Part shown: piece by piece, positions 25,054-34,064 of the stretch
Position numbering within the stretch: position 1 is the stretch's first letter
Layout of the letters: the number at the start of each line of letters is the position of its first letter
Assembly (NCBI GenBank): GCA_017440935.1
Contig: JAFSAO010000014.1
Coordinates: 1-64,000, forward strand
From: Opitutales bacterium
Lineage (GTDB): Bacteria; Verrucomicrobiota; Verrucomicrobiia; Opitutales; UBA953
Direction of reading: 5' to 3'
Length of the DNA stretch: 64,000 nt
Position numbers and translations under genes: made by a program
The notes under the pieces: model-generated
The model's input: only the letters and a program-made list of their open reading frames with translations
Databases searched by the model: none
What the model was told of the DNA's origin: nothing

Positions 25054-26847
25054 TTACATGCGCTCGAGAGGCTCGATGCCGAGGAGGCGGAGTCCGGTTT
25101 CGAGGATGATGCAGGTGCGCGCGCAGAGGCGCAGGCGCAGGGCGCGCACGGCGGGATCGTCGACCATGACTTTGTCCGCGTTGTAGAAAGAGGAAAACGC
25201 GCCGGCGAGGTCGAAGAGGTAGCCGCAGATGTGGTGCGGTTTGAGTTCGTCGCACGCGGATTGGACGGCGGCGGAGAAGCCGAGGAGCTTTTTCGCGAGA
25301 GCGACTTCGGCATCGGTCGCGGGAACGCGCTTTTCGTTGTCGGCGGAAATTTCTTCGAGGGTCGTTCCCGCCTTGCGGAAAACGCTGCGGATGCGGGCAA
25401 CCGCGTAAAGGAGGTAGGGAGCGGTGTTGCCTTCAAAGGCGAGGAGTCGCTCCCACGCGAACATATAGTCGCCGGTGCGGTTGGACATCAAATCGACGTA
25501 GCGGATTGCGGCAACGCCGATGGTTTCGGCGATTTTGCGGCGTTCGGCTTCGTCGAGGTCCGGATTTTTCTCGGAAACGATGGCGAAGGCGCGTTCGACG
25601 GCTTCGGCGACGAGGGCTTTGAGGCGAATGGTTCCGCCTTCCTTGGTTTTCAGCGGTTTGCCGTTTGCGCCGAGGATTTTTCCGAAGGAGACGTGGCGAA
25701 GCGACGGGAGCGTGTAGTTTTTGCACTTAAACCAGCGTGCCGCCGTGAGGAAAAGCATACGGAAGTGGTCGCATTGGCGGTCGTCGGTGACGTAGACGAT
25801 TTCGTCGGCGTTAAAATGTTCGACGCGGTAGAGCAGGGTCGCGAGGTCGGTTGACGCATAGTTGGAGCCGCCGTCTTTTTTGCGCACGATAAAGGGTGCG
25901 GCGTTTTCGTTGTGGCGGGAGTAGCGCGGGTCGTCGTCGTTCCAAACGATGAGGGCACCGTCGTCTTCTTCGGCGATGTTGCACTCGGAAAGTTCGGCGT
26001 AAACGCGTCCGACTTTGTCGCGGTAGAAACTTTCGCCGAGCGTGACATCGGGTTTTACGCCGAAAACGTCATACATTTTTTCGCAGGCGGCGTTGGAGAC
26101 GCGGACGATGCGTTCCCAGAGAGCGAGATTTTCGGGATCGCCTTGTTGAAGTTTGACGAGTTCGGCGCGGGCGGCGTCCATCGCTCCGGGATTTTTTTCT
26201 TCGTCTTTGCAGAATGCGGTCCCGGATTTGTAGAGTTCTTCGAGTTGTTCGAGGGCGGTTTCGTCGTCCTGCGGGAACACGAAGTTTTGGCGTTTGATTT
26301 CAAAAATGAGAACGCCGAAATTGGTGCCCCAGTCGCCGATGTGGTTGTCGCGCACGAGATCTGCGCCGCAGAAGGCGAGCAGGCGCGCGATGGCTTCGCC
26401 GATGTCCATAATGCGCAAATGCCCGACGTGCATTTGTTTGGCGGTGTTGGTGGACGGATAGTCGATGACGACTTTTTTCCCGCGGTAGGCGGATTCGGCG
26501 GATTTGTGCAAATCTTCCGCGCCGCGGTAGCGCACGAGCCATTGGGCGAGGAATTCCGGCGAAAGTTTGAAATTGATGAATCCGGGACCGGCGATGGAGA
26601 TTTCGACGAGTGCGGGATCGATTTCGCCGGAGGCTTTGAGCGCGTCGACGAGGGTGGTGGCGAGTGCGCGCGGGTTGGTTTTGGCGCGTTTTGCTTCACC
26701 GAGCACGCCGTTTGCCTGATAATCGCCGAAGCGCGGGTCGGCGGGGCGCATTTCGGGAGAAAATTCCGGAGTAAAGCCGTCAGTCGTTCCCGCGACGCGG
26801 CGCAAAATTGTGTCGAGTTCCTTAGCCGGATTAAACCAAATATCCAT
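25054..26847 (-). CDS. argS: Arginyl-tRNA synthetase
   Basis: A class I synthetase charging tRNA-Arg. The chosen start (ATG at 26847, MDIWFNPAKEL) gives 597 residues, the family length; a longer in-frame reading to 26928 adds 27 residues from a repeat-bearing intergenic region and is rejected. Visible features are the HIGH-type motif in KQMHVGHLRIMD, NHIGDWGTNFGVLI, the NYASTDLATLLYR segment, VSFGKILGANGKPLKTKEGG near the KMSKS position, and the anticodon-binding C-terminal domain ending LGIEPLERM. Confidence 0.96.
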   Translation of the reverse strand: MDIWFNPAKELDTILRRVAGTTDGFTPEFSPEMRPADPRFGDYQANGVLGEAKRAKTNPRALATTLVDALKASGEIDPALVEISIAGPGFINFKLSPEFLAQWLVRYRGAEDLHKSAESAYRGKKVVIDYPSTNTAKQMHVGHLRIMDIGEAIARLLAFCGADLVRDNHIGDWGTNFGVLIFEIKRQNFVFPQDDETALEQLEELYKSGTAFCKDEEKNPGAMDAARAELVKLQQGDPENLALWERIVRVSNAACEKMYDVFGVKPDVTLGESFYRDKVGRVYAELSECNIAEEDDGALIVWNDDDPRYSRHNENAAPFIVRKKDGGSNYASTDLATLLYRVEHFNADEIVYVTDDRQCDHFRMLFLTAARWFKCKNYTLPSLRHVSFGKILGANGKPLKTKEGGTIRLKALVAEAVERAFAIVSEKNPDLDEAERRKIAETIGVAAIRYVDLMSNRTGDYMFAWERLLAFEGNTAPYLLYAVARIRSVFRKAGTTLEEISADNEKRVPATDAEVALAKKLLGFSAAVQSACDELKPHHICGYLFDLAGAFSSFYNADKVMVDDPAVRALRLRLCARTCIILETGLRLLGIEPLERM

Positions 26848-26885
26848 AATGCTCCAAGTAAACGCGTTCCCGGGCGTTCCCGCAA

Positions 26886-27136
26886 ATTGAAATTTAGCGA
26901 AGGAAGCGTTGGCTTCGCTAAATTTCAATCAATTGCGAATCCCGAATGATTACCAAGGATGGAAAAAGGAATGCATGGCTACGAGTAATTCTCGGGATTA
27001 CGAACAAGAATTGAAGTTCTTTCCCGCCACGACGAAGACCGGGAGGTCTTTGTTCCCAATTTTTGACGGCACTTCATTCGCAATTCGGAATTTGAAATTC
27101 GAGATTAATTGAAATTTGCCGCAGGCAAATTTCAAT
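26886..27136. repeat. Pair of perfect hairpins with GAATT-type repeats between
   Basis: This fills most of the 328-nt gap between divergent argS and terC. Hairpin 1 has a 17-bp perfect stem, ATTGAAATTTAGCGAAG (26886-26902) with its complement at 26913-26929. Hairpin 2 has a 13-bp perfect stem, ATTGAAATTTGCC (27108-27120) with GGCAAATTTCAAT (27124-27136). The stems share ATTGAAATTT. Between them lie opposed CAATTGCGAATCCCGAATG (26930-26948) and CATTCGCAATTCGGAAT (27075-27091) blocks and a small AAGACC...GGTCTT hairpin. I see no gene; promoters for both flanking genes must lie here. Confidence 0.8.
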
Positions 27137-27175
27137 TTGCGGGAACGGGGCGTTTTTCGCAGTATTTGAGAAAAG

Positions 27176-28201
27176 ATGATGAGTTTTTTGAATTCACTGT
27201 ATTGTTTTGCTTCTGCGGAGGGAGCTGTGAGCGTTCCCGCAGATTCTGCGTTTCCGATTTGGGCGTGGCTGATTTTCGGCGTGTTTATTGTGACGATGCT
27301 GGCGTTGGACCTTGGTGTTTTTCACAAAAACGACAAACCGGTGCCGTTTAAGGAGGCGGTGGCGTGGAGTATCGTTTGGATTTCGTTGGCGGGCTGTGCG
27401 TTCGGCGGGATTTGGGCGTGGCACGGTGCGGAGAAGGCGCAGCTTTTTTCCGCCGGGTATTTGTTGGAGTTGGCGCTGAGCATCGACAATCTGTTTGTTT
27501 TTATCATTATTTTCACGTTTTTTAAAATTCCGGAAAAATATCAGCACCGCGTGTTGTTTTGGGGGATTATCGGGGCGGTTGTTTTCCGTGCGCTGTTCAT
27601 TTTCGGCGGCGTGGCGCTGGTCGAGAAGTTTTCGTGGGTGCTGTTTGTTTTCGGCGTGTTTTTGATTTTTACGGGAATCCGGCTCTTTTTCCCGGAGAAA
27701 GAGGAAAAGGATTTGTCAAAAAATCTGGCGGTGCGCTGTGCGACAAAGCTCGGGCGGTTTTCAACGGAGTTGCACGGACACGACTTTTTCTTCCGTAAAA
27801 ACGGGTTGCTCTACGCGAGTCCGTTGTTTTTGGCATTGCTCGTGATTGAGTTGTCCGACGTGATTTTCGCGGTGGACAGCGTTCCCGCGGTGCTCGGCGT
27901 GCTTCCGAACGACGGAAGTATTTCCGCCGAGGAGAAGATGTTCCTCGCGTTCACGTCGAATATTTTTGCGATTCTCGGGTTGCGTTCGTTCTTCTTTGCG
28001 CTTTCCGGATTTATGAAAATGCTGCGCTTCCTGCACTACGGGTTGGGCATCGTTCTTGTTTTTATCGGCGTGAAACTTATTTTGGCGGAATTGCCCGGGG
28101 AATGGGCGTTTCACTTTGAAATTTGGCAATCGCTGAGCGTGCTCGGCGCGGTGTTCGCCGTGTCGATTCTGCTTTCCCTGATTTTCCCGAAAAAAGACTG
28201 A
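27176..28201 (+). CDS. terC: TerC-family membrane protein
   Basis: A 341-residue protein with about eight or nine membrane helices. The TerC/Alx signature is clear: ELALSIDNLFVFIIIFTFF with the conserved acidic pair, ELSDVIFAVDSVPAVLGV in the second repeat, and SNIFAILGLRSFFFAL. Family members export Mn2+ or protect against tellurite; Mn2+ efflux is the better-supported role. Two adjacent ATGs (27176 and 27179) are possible starts. A HAD-like gene follows 13 nt downstream. Confidence 0.92.
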   Translation: MMSFLNSLYCFASAEGAVSVPADSAFPIWAWLIFGVFIVTMLALDLGVFHKNDKPVPFKEAVAWSIVWISLAGCAFGGIWAWHGAEKAQLFSAGYLLELALSIDNLFVFIIIFTFFKIPEKYQHRVLFWGIIGAVVFRALFIFGGVALVEKFSWVLFVFGVFLIFTGIRLFFPEKEEKDLSKNLAVRCATKLGRFSTELHGHDFFFRKNGLLYASPLFLALLVIELSDVIFAVDSVPAVLGVLPNDGSISAEEKMFLAFTSNIFAILGLRSFFFALSGFMKMLRFLHYGLGIVLVFIGVKLILAELPGEWAFHFEIWQSLSVLGAVFAVSILLSLIFPKKD

Positions 28202-28214
28202 GGCGGCGTTTGCG

Positions 28215-28775
28215 ATGCTGGGTTTTCTGAAAAAAATCTTTCCGAAAAAGGCTCCGAAAATCGATCTCGACGAGGCGGCAAAGTCGGAGCCGTTGCCCGA
28301 AAATACGGCGGAAGTTCCGGAAGCCGTTCCCGCGGGAACGCAGCCGGACGAAGGCCCCGGAATCCGCTCGTGGATCGGCGTTGACCTCGACGGCACGTTG
28401 GCTCGCTATTCCGGCTGGCGCGGGCTTGACCACATCGGGAAACCCGTTCCCGTAATGCTTGCGCGAGTGAAGCATTGGCTGGACGAAGGCTACACCGTGA
28501 AGATCTTCACCGCGCGCGCGAGTGAGGGGGAAAAGGGAATTGTTCCCGTGAAAAAGTGGCTCGCGGACAACGGCTTGCCTGATTTGGAAGTGACGAATCA
28601 AAAGGATTTTGCGATGGTCGAGCTTTGGGACGACCGTGCGGTGCAGGTGGTTGCGAACACGGGAAGACCGTTCCTGTCGCCGTCGATTTTCGGGCGCCCG
28701 GCTGCGCCGATTCTTCCGGGGGAATCGGCGGATGAGACATTTTACCTGCTTAAAAAGGGCAGTTCGAAAAATTGA
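28215..28775 (+). CDS. HAD-superfamily phosphatase-like protein
   Basis: 186 residues. After a basic N-terminus and a 30-residue Pro/Glu/Ala linker comes a compact HAD core: GVDLDGTLAR (about residues 54-63) holding the DxD nucleophile pair, KIFTARAS as motif II, and ELWDDRAVQV near the acidic motif. Such short HAD proteins are often uncharacterised, and the substrate is unknown. It is sandwiched between terC and rodA in one direction. Confidence 0.7.
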   Translation: MLGFLKKIFPKKAPKIDLDEAAKSEPLPENTAEVPEAVPAGTQPDEGPGIRSWIGVDLDGTLARYSGWRGLDHIGKPVPVMLARVKHWLDEGYTVKIFTARASEGEKGIVPVKKWLADNGLPDLEVTNQKDFAMVELWDDRAVQVVANTGRPFLSPSIFGRPAAPILPGESADETFYLLKKGSSKN

Positions 28776-28844
28776 TTTTCCGCGCGCGGCGGAGAAGCGT
28801 TTTCGCTTAGTTCTCTGTTGAAATAAGGCGGGAACAGGCATACA

Positions 28845-30269
28845 ATGCGCGCAGATAAATTTACCCTCCCGCAAAACGTGAATCGTGCCGCCTCATTCGA
28901 CCGTTCCCGCCTCGCTTCTGCGTTTGAAGCGGGGTGGAGTTTTTTGTGCCGTGCGGACAAGGTGGCGCCGCTGATTATTTTGGCGCTTTCGGCGCTGGGC
29001 GTTGTCGGGATTTATGCGTCGGGCAGTTTCGGGGAAAGTGATGAATGGTTTAAGCAAATCATTTACATCGGCATCGGGTGCGTGGCGTATTTGTGCGTTT
29101 CGGCGATTGATTTTCGTTTTTACAAGCGCTTTGCAAATTGGATTTATCTGCTCGGGTGCGCGTTGCTTTTGCCGATTGCCGTTTTCGGGTTTTTCAAAAT
29201 CGGAGGTGTGGATTTTATCCATGCGGTGAACGGCGCATACCGATGGTATTTTATCGGGTCGACGAGTTTGCAACCGTCGGAATTTGCGAAGGTGTCCACG
29301 CTGATTTTCTTGGCGGCGATGCTTTCGGTGAAACCGTTGGGCGGATTCCGGGAATCGTTCCCGCAGCTGTGGCGCGTGGCGCTGGCGGCGGGAATTCCGT
29401 TCGTGATGGTTTTTGTCGAACCGGACTTGGGGTCGAGTCTCGTTTACGTTCCCGTGGCGTTTGCGTTGCTGTTTTTGGCAAACCTGACTCCGAAATTCTT
29501 TTTGACGCTCGGCATCGCGGGAACGCTTCTGTTCTCGATTGTTGCCGTGGATTTGTATTTTTACCGCGCCCGTGTCGTAGACTACATTGAAGCGAAGGTG
29601 GAGGCTACGGGGCGCACGCCGCAAAATCCGGCGGCGGAAATTCGTTCCCGCGAAAATCGTGAGGTATGGGGATACGAGAAGGATTCGTATTTCTTTTTGC
29701 TGAAAGATTACCAGCGGGAACGGCTTTTGTCGTTTGTCGATCCGGAAACGATTGACCCGAACGGCATCGGTTCGAGTTGGAACGTGCGTCAGTCGCTGAT
29801 TTCCGTCGGCAAGGGCGGTTTGACGGGCGAAGGTTTCAACCGGGGCACACAGGCAAAACTCGGTTATTTGCCGGAGCTTGCCGCGCACAACGACTTTCTT
29901 TTCTCCGTAATTGCGGAGGAATACGGTTTCGCGGGTTGCGTGATGCTGCTCGCCGCTTACGGAGCGTTGCTGTTTCGGACGGTGGCGATCGGGCTGCGTT
30001 CCCGCGACACTTTCGGTATCCTTTTGACGACCGGGATTGCGGTTATGATGGCGGTGCATCTTCTGATTAACATCGGGATGAACATCGGCATTATGCCCGT
30101 TACCGGATTATCACTCCCATTCCTAAGCTATGGGGGCTCTTTTGTGCTGAGCTGTTTTATTGTGTTCGGGCTTGTGCAAAGCGTGCACAGCCATACGCAG
30201 GTTTCCGAAAACGAAGATGTCTTCGAGGAAACAAAAACAGGAATGCAACGCACGGAGTTCCCGGCATAA
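28845..30269 (+). CDS. rodA: Rod-shape-determining glycosyltransferase RodA (SEDS)
   Basis: 474 residues with about ten membrane helices; SEDS peptidoglycan polymerase of the elongation machinery. Hallmarks are NGAYRWYFIGSTSLQPSEFAK, VEPDLGSSLVYVPV with the catalytic aspartate, NRGTQAKLGYLPELAAHNDFLF, GMNIGIMPVTGLSLPFLSYGG. Between them, a loop of some 45 residues (GRTPQNPAAEIRSREN) is longer than usual. No mreBCD or PBP2 gene is in the window. RNase E/G follows 20 nt downstream, an arrangement seen in several bacteria. Confidence 0.93.
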   Translation: MRADKFTLPQNVNRAASFDRSRLASAFEAGWSFLCRADKVAPLIILALSALGVVGIYASGSFGESDEWFKQIIYIGIGCVAYLCVSAIDFRFYKRFANWIYLLGCALLLPIAVFGFFKIGGVDFIHAVNGAYRWYFIGSTSLQPSEFAKVSTLIFLAAMLSVKPLGGFRESFPQLWRVALAAGIPFVMVFVEPDLGSSLVYVPVAFALLFLANLTPKFFLTLGIAGTLLFSIVAVDLYFYRARVVDYIEAKVEATGRTPQNPAAEIRSRENREVWGYEKDSYFFLLKDYQRERLLSFVDPETIDPNGIGSSWNVRQSLISVGKGGLTGEGFNRGTQAKLGYLPELAAHNDFLFSVIAEEYGFAGCVMLLAAYGALLFRTVAIGLRSRDTFGILLTTGIAVMMAVHLLINIGMNIGIMPVTGLSLPFLSYGGSFVLSCFIVFGLVQSVHSHTQVSENEDVFEETKTGMQRTEFPA

Positions 30270-30289
30270 CCCCATAACCATTCACTAAA

Positions 30290-32026
30290 ATGCCAGACAT
30301 TCCAGAAAAAGATAATTTGCCGCAGGACGAAAACGAATCTTTGCGCCACCCGCCGAAACCGCACGAAGTCGTGCCGATTCCGACGAAAGAACTCAAAGAG
30401 GGCGCTCGCCAGCGAGCTAAAAAACTTCCGCTCCTTCAACGTATCGTGAAACATTTTTCAAAAGACAAGGATCGGTTCCGTGAACTGATCATCAATTCCG
30501 AGCCGCTCGAAAAACGCGCGGCACTCCTGACCGACGGCGTGCTCGAAAAGTATGAACTCGAACGCGTGGGCGAACAGCGCATGGTCGGTGCCATTTTTAA
30601 AGGTCGTATTCAGAATCTCGAAAAGGGATTGAAGGCGGCGTTTGTGGATATCGGACAGGCGAAAAACGCGTTTTTGCACTACTGGGATATGCTTCCGGCG
30701 GCGAACGATTCATCTGTTGAATTTATTCGCGACAATGAAAGCGCCGAGCAAAAATCCAAGCGCGAAAAGTATAAAATTACGGACATTCCGGAACTTTTCC
30801 CGATCGGGAGCGAAATCGTCATTCAGGTGACGAAGGACCAGATCGGCACGAAAGGTCCGCGCACGACGACGAATATTGCCATTCCCGGTCGCTTCATCGT
30901 GCTTATGCCGTTTTCCGGGCAATGCGGCGTTTCCCGCAAAATCGAAAATTCCGCCGAGCGCGACCGGTTGAAAAAACTTTTGCGCAAGCTGACAATTCCG
31001 CAGGGCATGGGTGTTATTATCCGGACGGCGGGCGAAGGCAAAAAGTTGCGCTATTTTGTGCGAGACCTGCATATGTTGCTGCGCCGCTGGGCGGAAATTT
31101 GCAACACGATCAATTCGACGGAAAAGCCCTGTATGCTCTATCAGGAACCGGATTTGATTGAGCGGACCGTGCGGGACTTCCTTACGGAAGACATCGATCG
31201 TATTCTCGTCGACTCCGAAGAGGATTATCAGACGATTCTTAAGGCCGTCGGGGAAATTTCGCCGCGTTCCCGCAGTAAAGTGGTGCGCTACAAGGACAAT
31301 ATTCCGATTTTTGAACGGTTTAATATTGAGCGCCAAATCGAGCAAACGTATATGCGCCGAGTGCCGCTCCCGTCCGGCGGAGAAATCGTTATCGACGAAA
31401 CCGAAGCATTGACGGCGATCGACGTTAACACGAGCGGACACAAAGGCAAGGGCGACGCGAAGGATTTTGTCGTTCAGGCAAATATCGAGGCCGTGAAAGA
31501 GTCTGCGCGCCAGATTCGCCTGCGCAATTTGGGCGGACTTATCATTATTGATACCGTCGATATGAAAAATCCGAAAGATCGCAAGGCGGTTTTCAACGCG
31601 TTGCGTGATGCGATGAGTATGGATCGGGCAAAGCACCAGATTTTGCCGATTTCGCAACTCGGGATTTTGCAGATGACGCGCCAGCGCCAGCAGGAAAGTA
31701 ATACGACTTCGCTTTATATGGGTTGCCCGTATTGCCAAGGGCGCGGGATCGTGAAAAACCCGCGCACGATGAGTGTCGAAATTCAGCGTCGCCTTGTCAG
31801 CGTGATTCGTCGACTGCGCGGAATTGAGGCAAATGTCGGACGGGAGCTCGCGTTTCGCGTTTTCCTGCATCCGCTGAATTTGGAACGTTTGCGTGCGGAC
31901 GACAGAGATTCCATTTCGGATATTGAAAAAGCCTACAATGTCAGTCTCTCGTTCCGTGCGGATCCGTCGTTCCATGTCGAGAACTTTAAAATACTCAATA
32001 TGGAGACCGGGGAAGAGGTGCGATGA
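30290..32026 (+). CDS. rng: Ribonuclease E/G family protein
   Basis: A 578-residue endoribonuclease for rRNA maturation and mRNA turnover. An S1-like domain ([23 protein letters not shown]) is followed by the catalytic DNase-I-like region with [29 protein letters not shown] and a zinc-link CPYCQGRG. There is a 60-residue charged N-terminal extension before the S1 domain but no long C-terminal scaffold, so it is closer to RNase G in architecture. It contains few copies of the CGGGAAC word (one seen, near 31266). Confidence 0.93.
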   Translation: MPDIPEKDNLPQDENESLRHPPKPHEVVPIPTKELKEGARQRAKKLPLLQRIVKHFSKDKDRFRELIINSEPLEKRAALLTDGVLEKYELERVGEQRMVGAIFKGRIQNLEKGLKAAFVDIGQAKNAFLHYWDMLPAANDSSVEFIRDNESAEQKSKREKYKITDIPELFPIGSEIVIQVTKDQIGTKGPRTTTNIAIPGRFIVLMPFSGQCGVSRKIENSAERDRLKKLLRKLTIPQGMGVIIRTAGEGKKLRYFVRDLHMLLRRWAEICNTINSTEKPCMLYQEPDLIERTVRDFLTEDIDRILVDSEEDYQTILKAVGEISPRSRSKVVRYKDNIPIFERFNIERQIEQTYMRRVPLPSGGEIVIDETEALTAIDVNTSGHKGKGDAKDFVVQANIEAVKESARQIRLRNLGGLIIIDTVDMKNPKDRKAVFNALRDAMSMDRAKHQILPISQLGILQMTRQRQQESNTTSLYMGCPYCQGRGIVKNPRTMSVEIQRRLVSVIRRLRGIEANVGRELAFRVFLHPLNLERLRADDRDSISDIEKAYNVSLSFRADPSFHVENFKILNMETGEEVR

Positions 32027-32054
32027 GTTTTTGTCATATTTTTGTATAAAAAAC

Positions 32055-32083
32055 TTGATTTCACTAATTTCACGGGATAGTTT
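32055..32083 (+). promoter_or_regulatory. Candidate sigma-70-type promoter for the exopolysaccharide export genes
   Basis: TTGATT at 32055-32060 and TAGTTT at 32078-32083 are separated by exactly 17 nt, in the AT-rich gap between the RNase gene and the outer-membrane barrel gene. The -10 element is imperfect. The start codon is 39 nt downstream of the -10. Confidence 0.4.
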
Positions 32084-32121
32084 CCTTCCACAAATCTTTT
32101 AAAAATATCACAGAGAAAACA

Positions 32122-33327
32122 ATGAAACAGGTGCTAAACAAACTCGCTATCTCCTTCATTTTCGCAGGTGTCGCCGGAACTGCTTCCGCCGGCACGGCTC
32201 TCGTCGCTCTTCCTTCTCTCGGGGAAGATGCCGGGATTCACGGTCTGCTGAATGCTTCCGTCGCGTATAATGACAATATCTATCTTTCCGAGACCGATGA
32301 AGACGCGGATACGATTTTCACGATTTCTCCGGGCTTGGAGCTCTCTACGGGCGACGAATCCCGTAGCAAAATGAGCCTCCGCTTTGTCGAAAACATTCTG
32401 TTCTACATGGATGAAACCGACAACAATCGTGCGCTCGAAAACATCGACTTTCTCTTCTCCCATGGCGGAGAAGGACAGAAGCTGAAGCTCACGGTTGCCG
32501 CCGGGTTCCACCACAATCAGTCCGCAAGCGGTCGCGATACCTACACGAAAGGCACGATGACGCGCTCGTATAACTACTACGCGAACGGAATCGTTTCGTA
32601 TAAACTCGGTGAAAAAACGTCTGTCCGCAGCGGTTTCAAGTGGACGGGCTTGACCTACCAGAACAGCTCTGCGAAGTTCTACTACAACGACCGTCAGCAA
32701 TATTCCATTCCGCTGTATCTCTACTACGCGGTAACGGAAAAGCTCAATGCCGGTCTCACGGCGGAATACCGCTATGTCGATCTCGCAACCAGCGGTTGGA
32801 ATCGTGAACGCGGGCTTTCCGCGGGAACGGAACAGGTTTGGTTCTTCGGTCTCTCCGCAGAAGGTAATGCTTGGGAAAAACTTTCCCTTAACGGTCGTAT
32901 CGGTGTGACGACGTCGGATTACTCCCGTCGCACGATTGATAATCTCGACGGTAAGGACACCTTCGGTATGTCTATCACGGCGGACTATCAGGCAACGGAA
33001 AAACTCTCCACTGCTTTGACGTTGAACCGTGACTTTGAACTCGGCTCCGCGGCTGAAGGGATTCTCGCCACGGGCGCAACGCTTTCCGCCAACTATCGTA
33101 TCGACGATTTCTGGTCTGCGAACGCAAGCCTCGGATACCGCCTCGACGATTATCGCTCTTCTGCTCGCGAAGACGATATCTATAAAGCATCCGTCGGCGC
33201 GTCTTACGCTATCAACGAATGGGCAAGCGCTTACGCGAATTACTCTCTCGCGATTGACGAATCCAACCAGAAAGGTTCGGACTACACGAACAATATCGTG
33301 ACAGTCGGTGTTTCCCTCCGCTACTAA
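32122..33327 (+). CDS. Outer-membrane beta-barrel protein of the polysaccharide export cluster
   Basis: 401 residues. A signal peptide with a TASAG-type end (about residue 24) precedes regular alternating beta-strands rich in aromatic girdle residues, and the chain ends in VSLRY, a C-terminal aromatic of the BAM recognition type. No catalytic motif is visible. It lies 65 nt upstream of the Wza-like gene on the same strand, and similar barrels are often encoded with Wza/Wzc pairs in PEP-CTERM organisms. A role as the outer-membrane exit of the polysaccharide is inferred from this context. No Shine-Dalgarno motif precedes the ATG. Confidence 0.75.
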   Translation: MKQVLNKLAISFIFAGVAGTASAGTALVALPSLGEDAGIHGLLNASVAYNDNIYLSETDEDADTIFTISPGLELSTGDESRSKMSLRFVENILFYMDETDNNRALENIDFLFSHGGEGQKLKLTVAAGFHHNQSASGRDTYTKGTMTRSYNYYANGIVSYKLGEKTSVRSGFKWTGLTYQNSSAKFYYNDRQQYSIPLYLYYAVTEKLNAGLTAEYRYVDLATSGWNRERGLSAGTEQVWFFGLSAEGNAWEKLSLNGRIGVTTSDYSRRTIDNLDGKDTFGMSITADYQATEKLSTALTLNRDFELGSAAEGILATGATLSANYRIDDFWSANASLGYRLDDYRSSAREDDIYKASVGASYAINEWASAYANYSLAIDESNQKGSDYTNNIVTVGVSLRY

Positions 33328-33392
33328 GCGGAAGGGAAAACCCCTTCGACGGTTTTTCGTAGTGCTGAAACAGAAAGCAACACTCATTTGAG

Positions 33393-34025
33393 ATGAAATC
33401 AAATTTTTTGATTCGAGCCGCGATGATTTTTGCGGCTCTTTTCTTTTGCCTCGGTTTTTCCGCATGTAAAACTACGCAGGGCGCGTATCCCGATCCCGCA
33501 GTTCGGGAAGACGGTCCGGGAACGCAGGATTACCGTATCCGTCCTTTGGATACGTTGCGTTTTGAAATGTATGCGGAGCCGGATAATCGCGGTGAATACC
33601 GTGTATCCAAAGAAGGTAATATCACGCTGAATTTTATCGGACAGATTTCCGTGGACGGAAAGACGCTTGCCGAATTGAAGGAATACATCGAAAAGCGCTA
33701 CCGTGATGACGGATTTTACACTAATCCGCAGGTTACGCTGACGGTTATTGCTTACGCAGAGCGCCGTATTTACGTTTCCGGATTCGTCGCAAGCCCCGGA
33801 CCGGTTCTAATTCCGATTGAAGAGGAATTGACCTTGGGTAAAGCGATCGATGCCGCTCGCGGTGTTTTGCCGCGCGGTTCCCGCACGGGTGTGAAAGTTA
33901 CGCGGACGAAAGACGGCGTTATTCGCACGTGGGAAGTGGATTTGAAGGCAATTCAGGAAGGCTACGAGCCGGACTTTCCGCTTGAAGAGGGCGACCGCGT
34001 TTACGTTCCGGATAGCGCTATTTAA
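33393..34025 (+). CDS. Wza-like polysaccharide export lipoprotein (Poly_export + SLBB)
   Basis: A 210-residue lipoprotein: signal MKSNFLIRAAMIFAALFFCL and lipobox GFSAC (Cys25). The Poly_export domain (about residues 44-120) has YRIRPLDTLRFEMY and EYRVSKEGNITLNFIGQISV. A single SLBB domain follows (about 124-205): RRIYVSGFVASPGPVLIP, TLGKAIDAA and PLEEGDRVYV. It is shorter than E. coli Wza, having one SLBB and no C-terminal membrane helix, so the barrel encoded just upstream may supply the outer-membrane pore. The BY-kinase gene follows 39 nt downstream. Confidence 0.9.
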   Translation: MKSNFLIRAAMIFAALFFCLGFSACKTTQGAYPDPAVREDGPGTQDYRIRPLDTLRFEMYAEPDNRGEYRVSKEGNITLNFIGQISVDGKTLAELKEYIEKRYRDDGFYTNPQVTLTVIAYAERRIYVSGFVASPGPVLIPIEEELTLGKAIDAARGVLPRGSRTGVKVTRTKDGVIRTWEVDLKAIQEGYEPDFPLEEGDRVYVPDSAI

Positions 34026-34064
34026 TCGCCGGAACGGAAGACTTAACTAAAAAACTTTTTTATA

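Noticed and set aside
26848-26928. 27-residue N-terminal extension of ArgS
   Set aside because: The extension is encoded by repeat-bearing intergenic DNA, and the start at 26847 matches the family.
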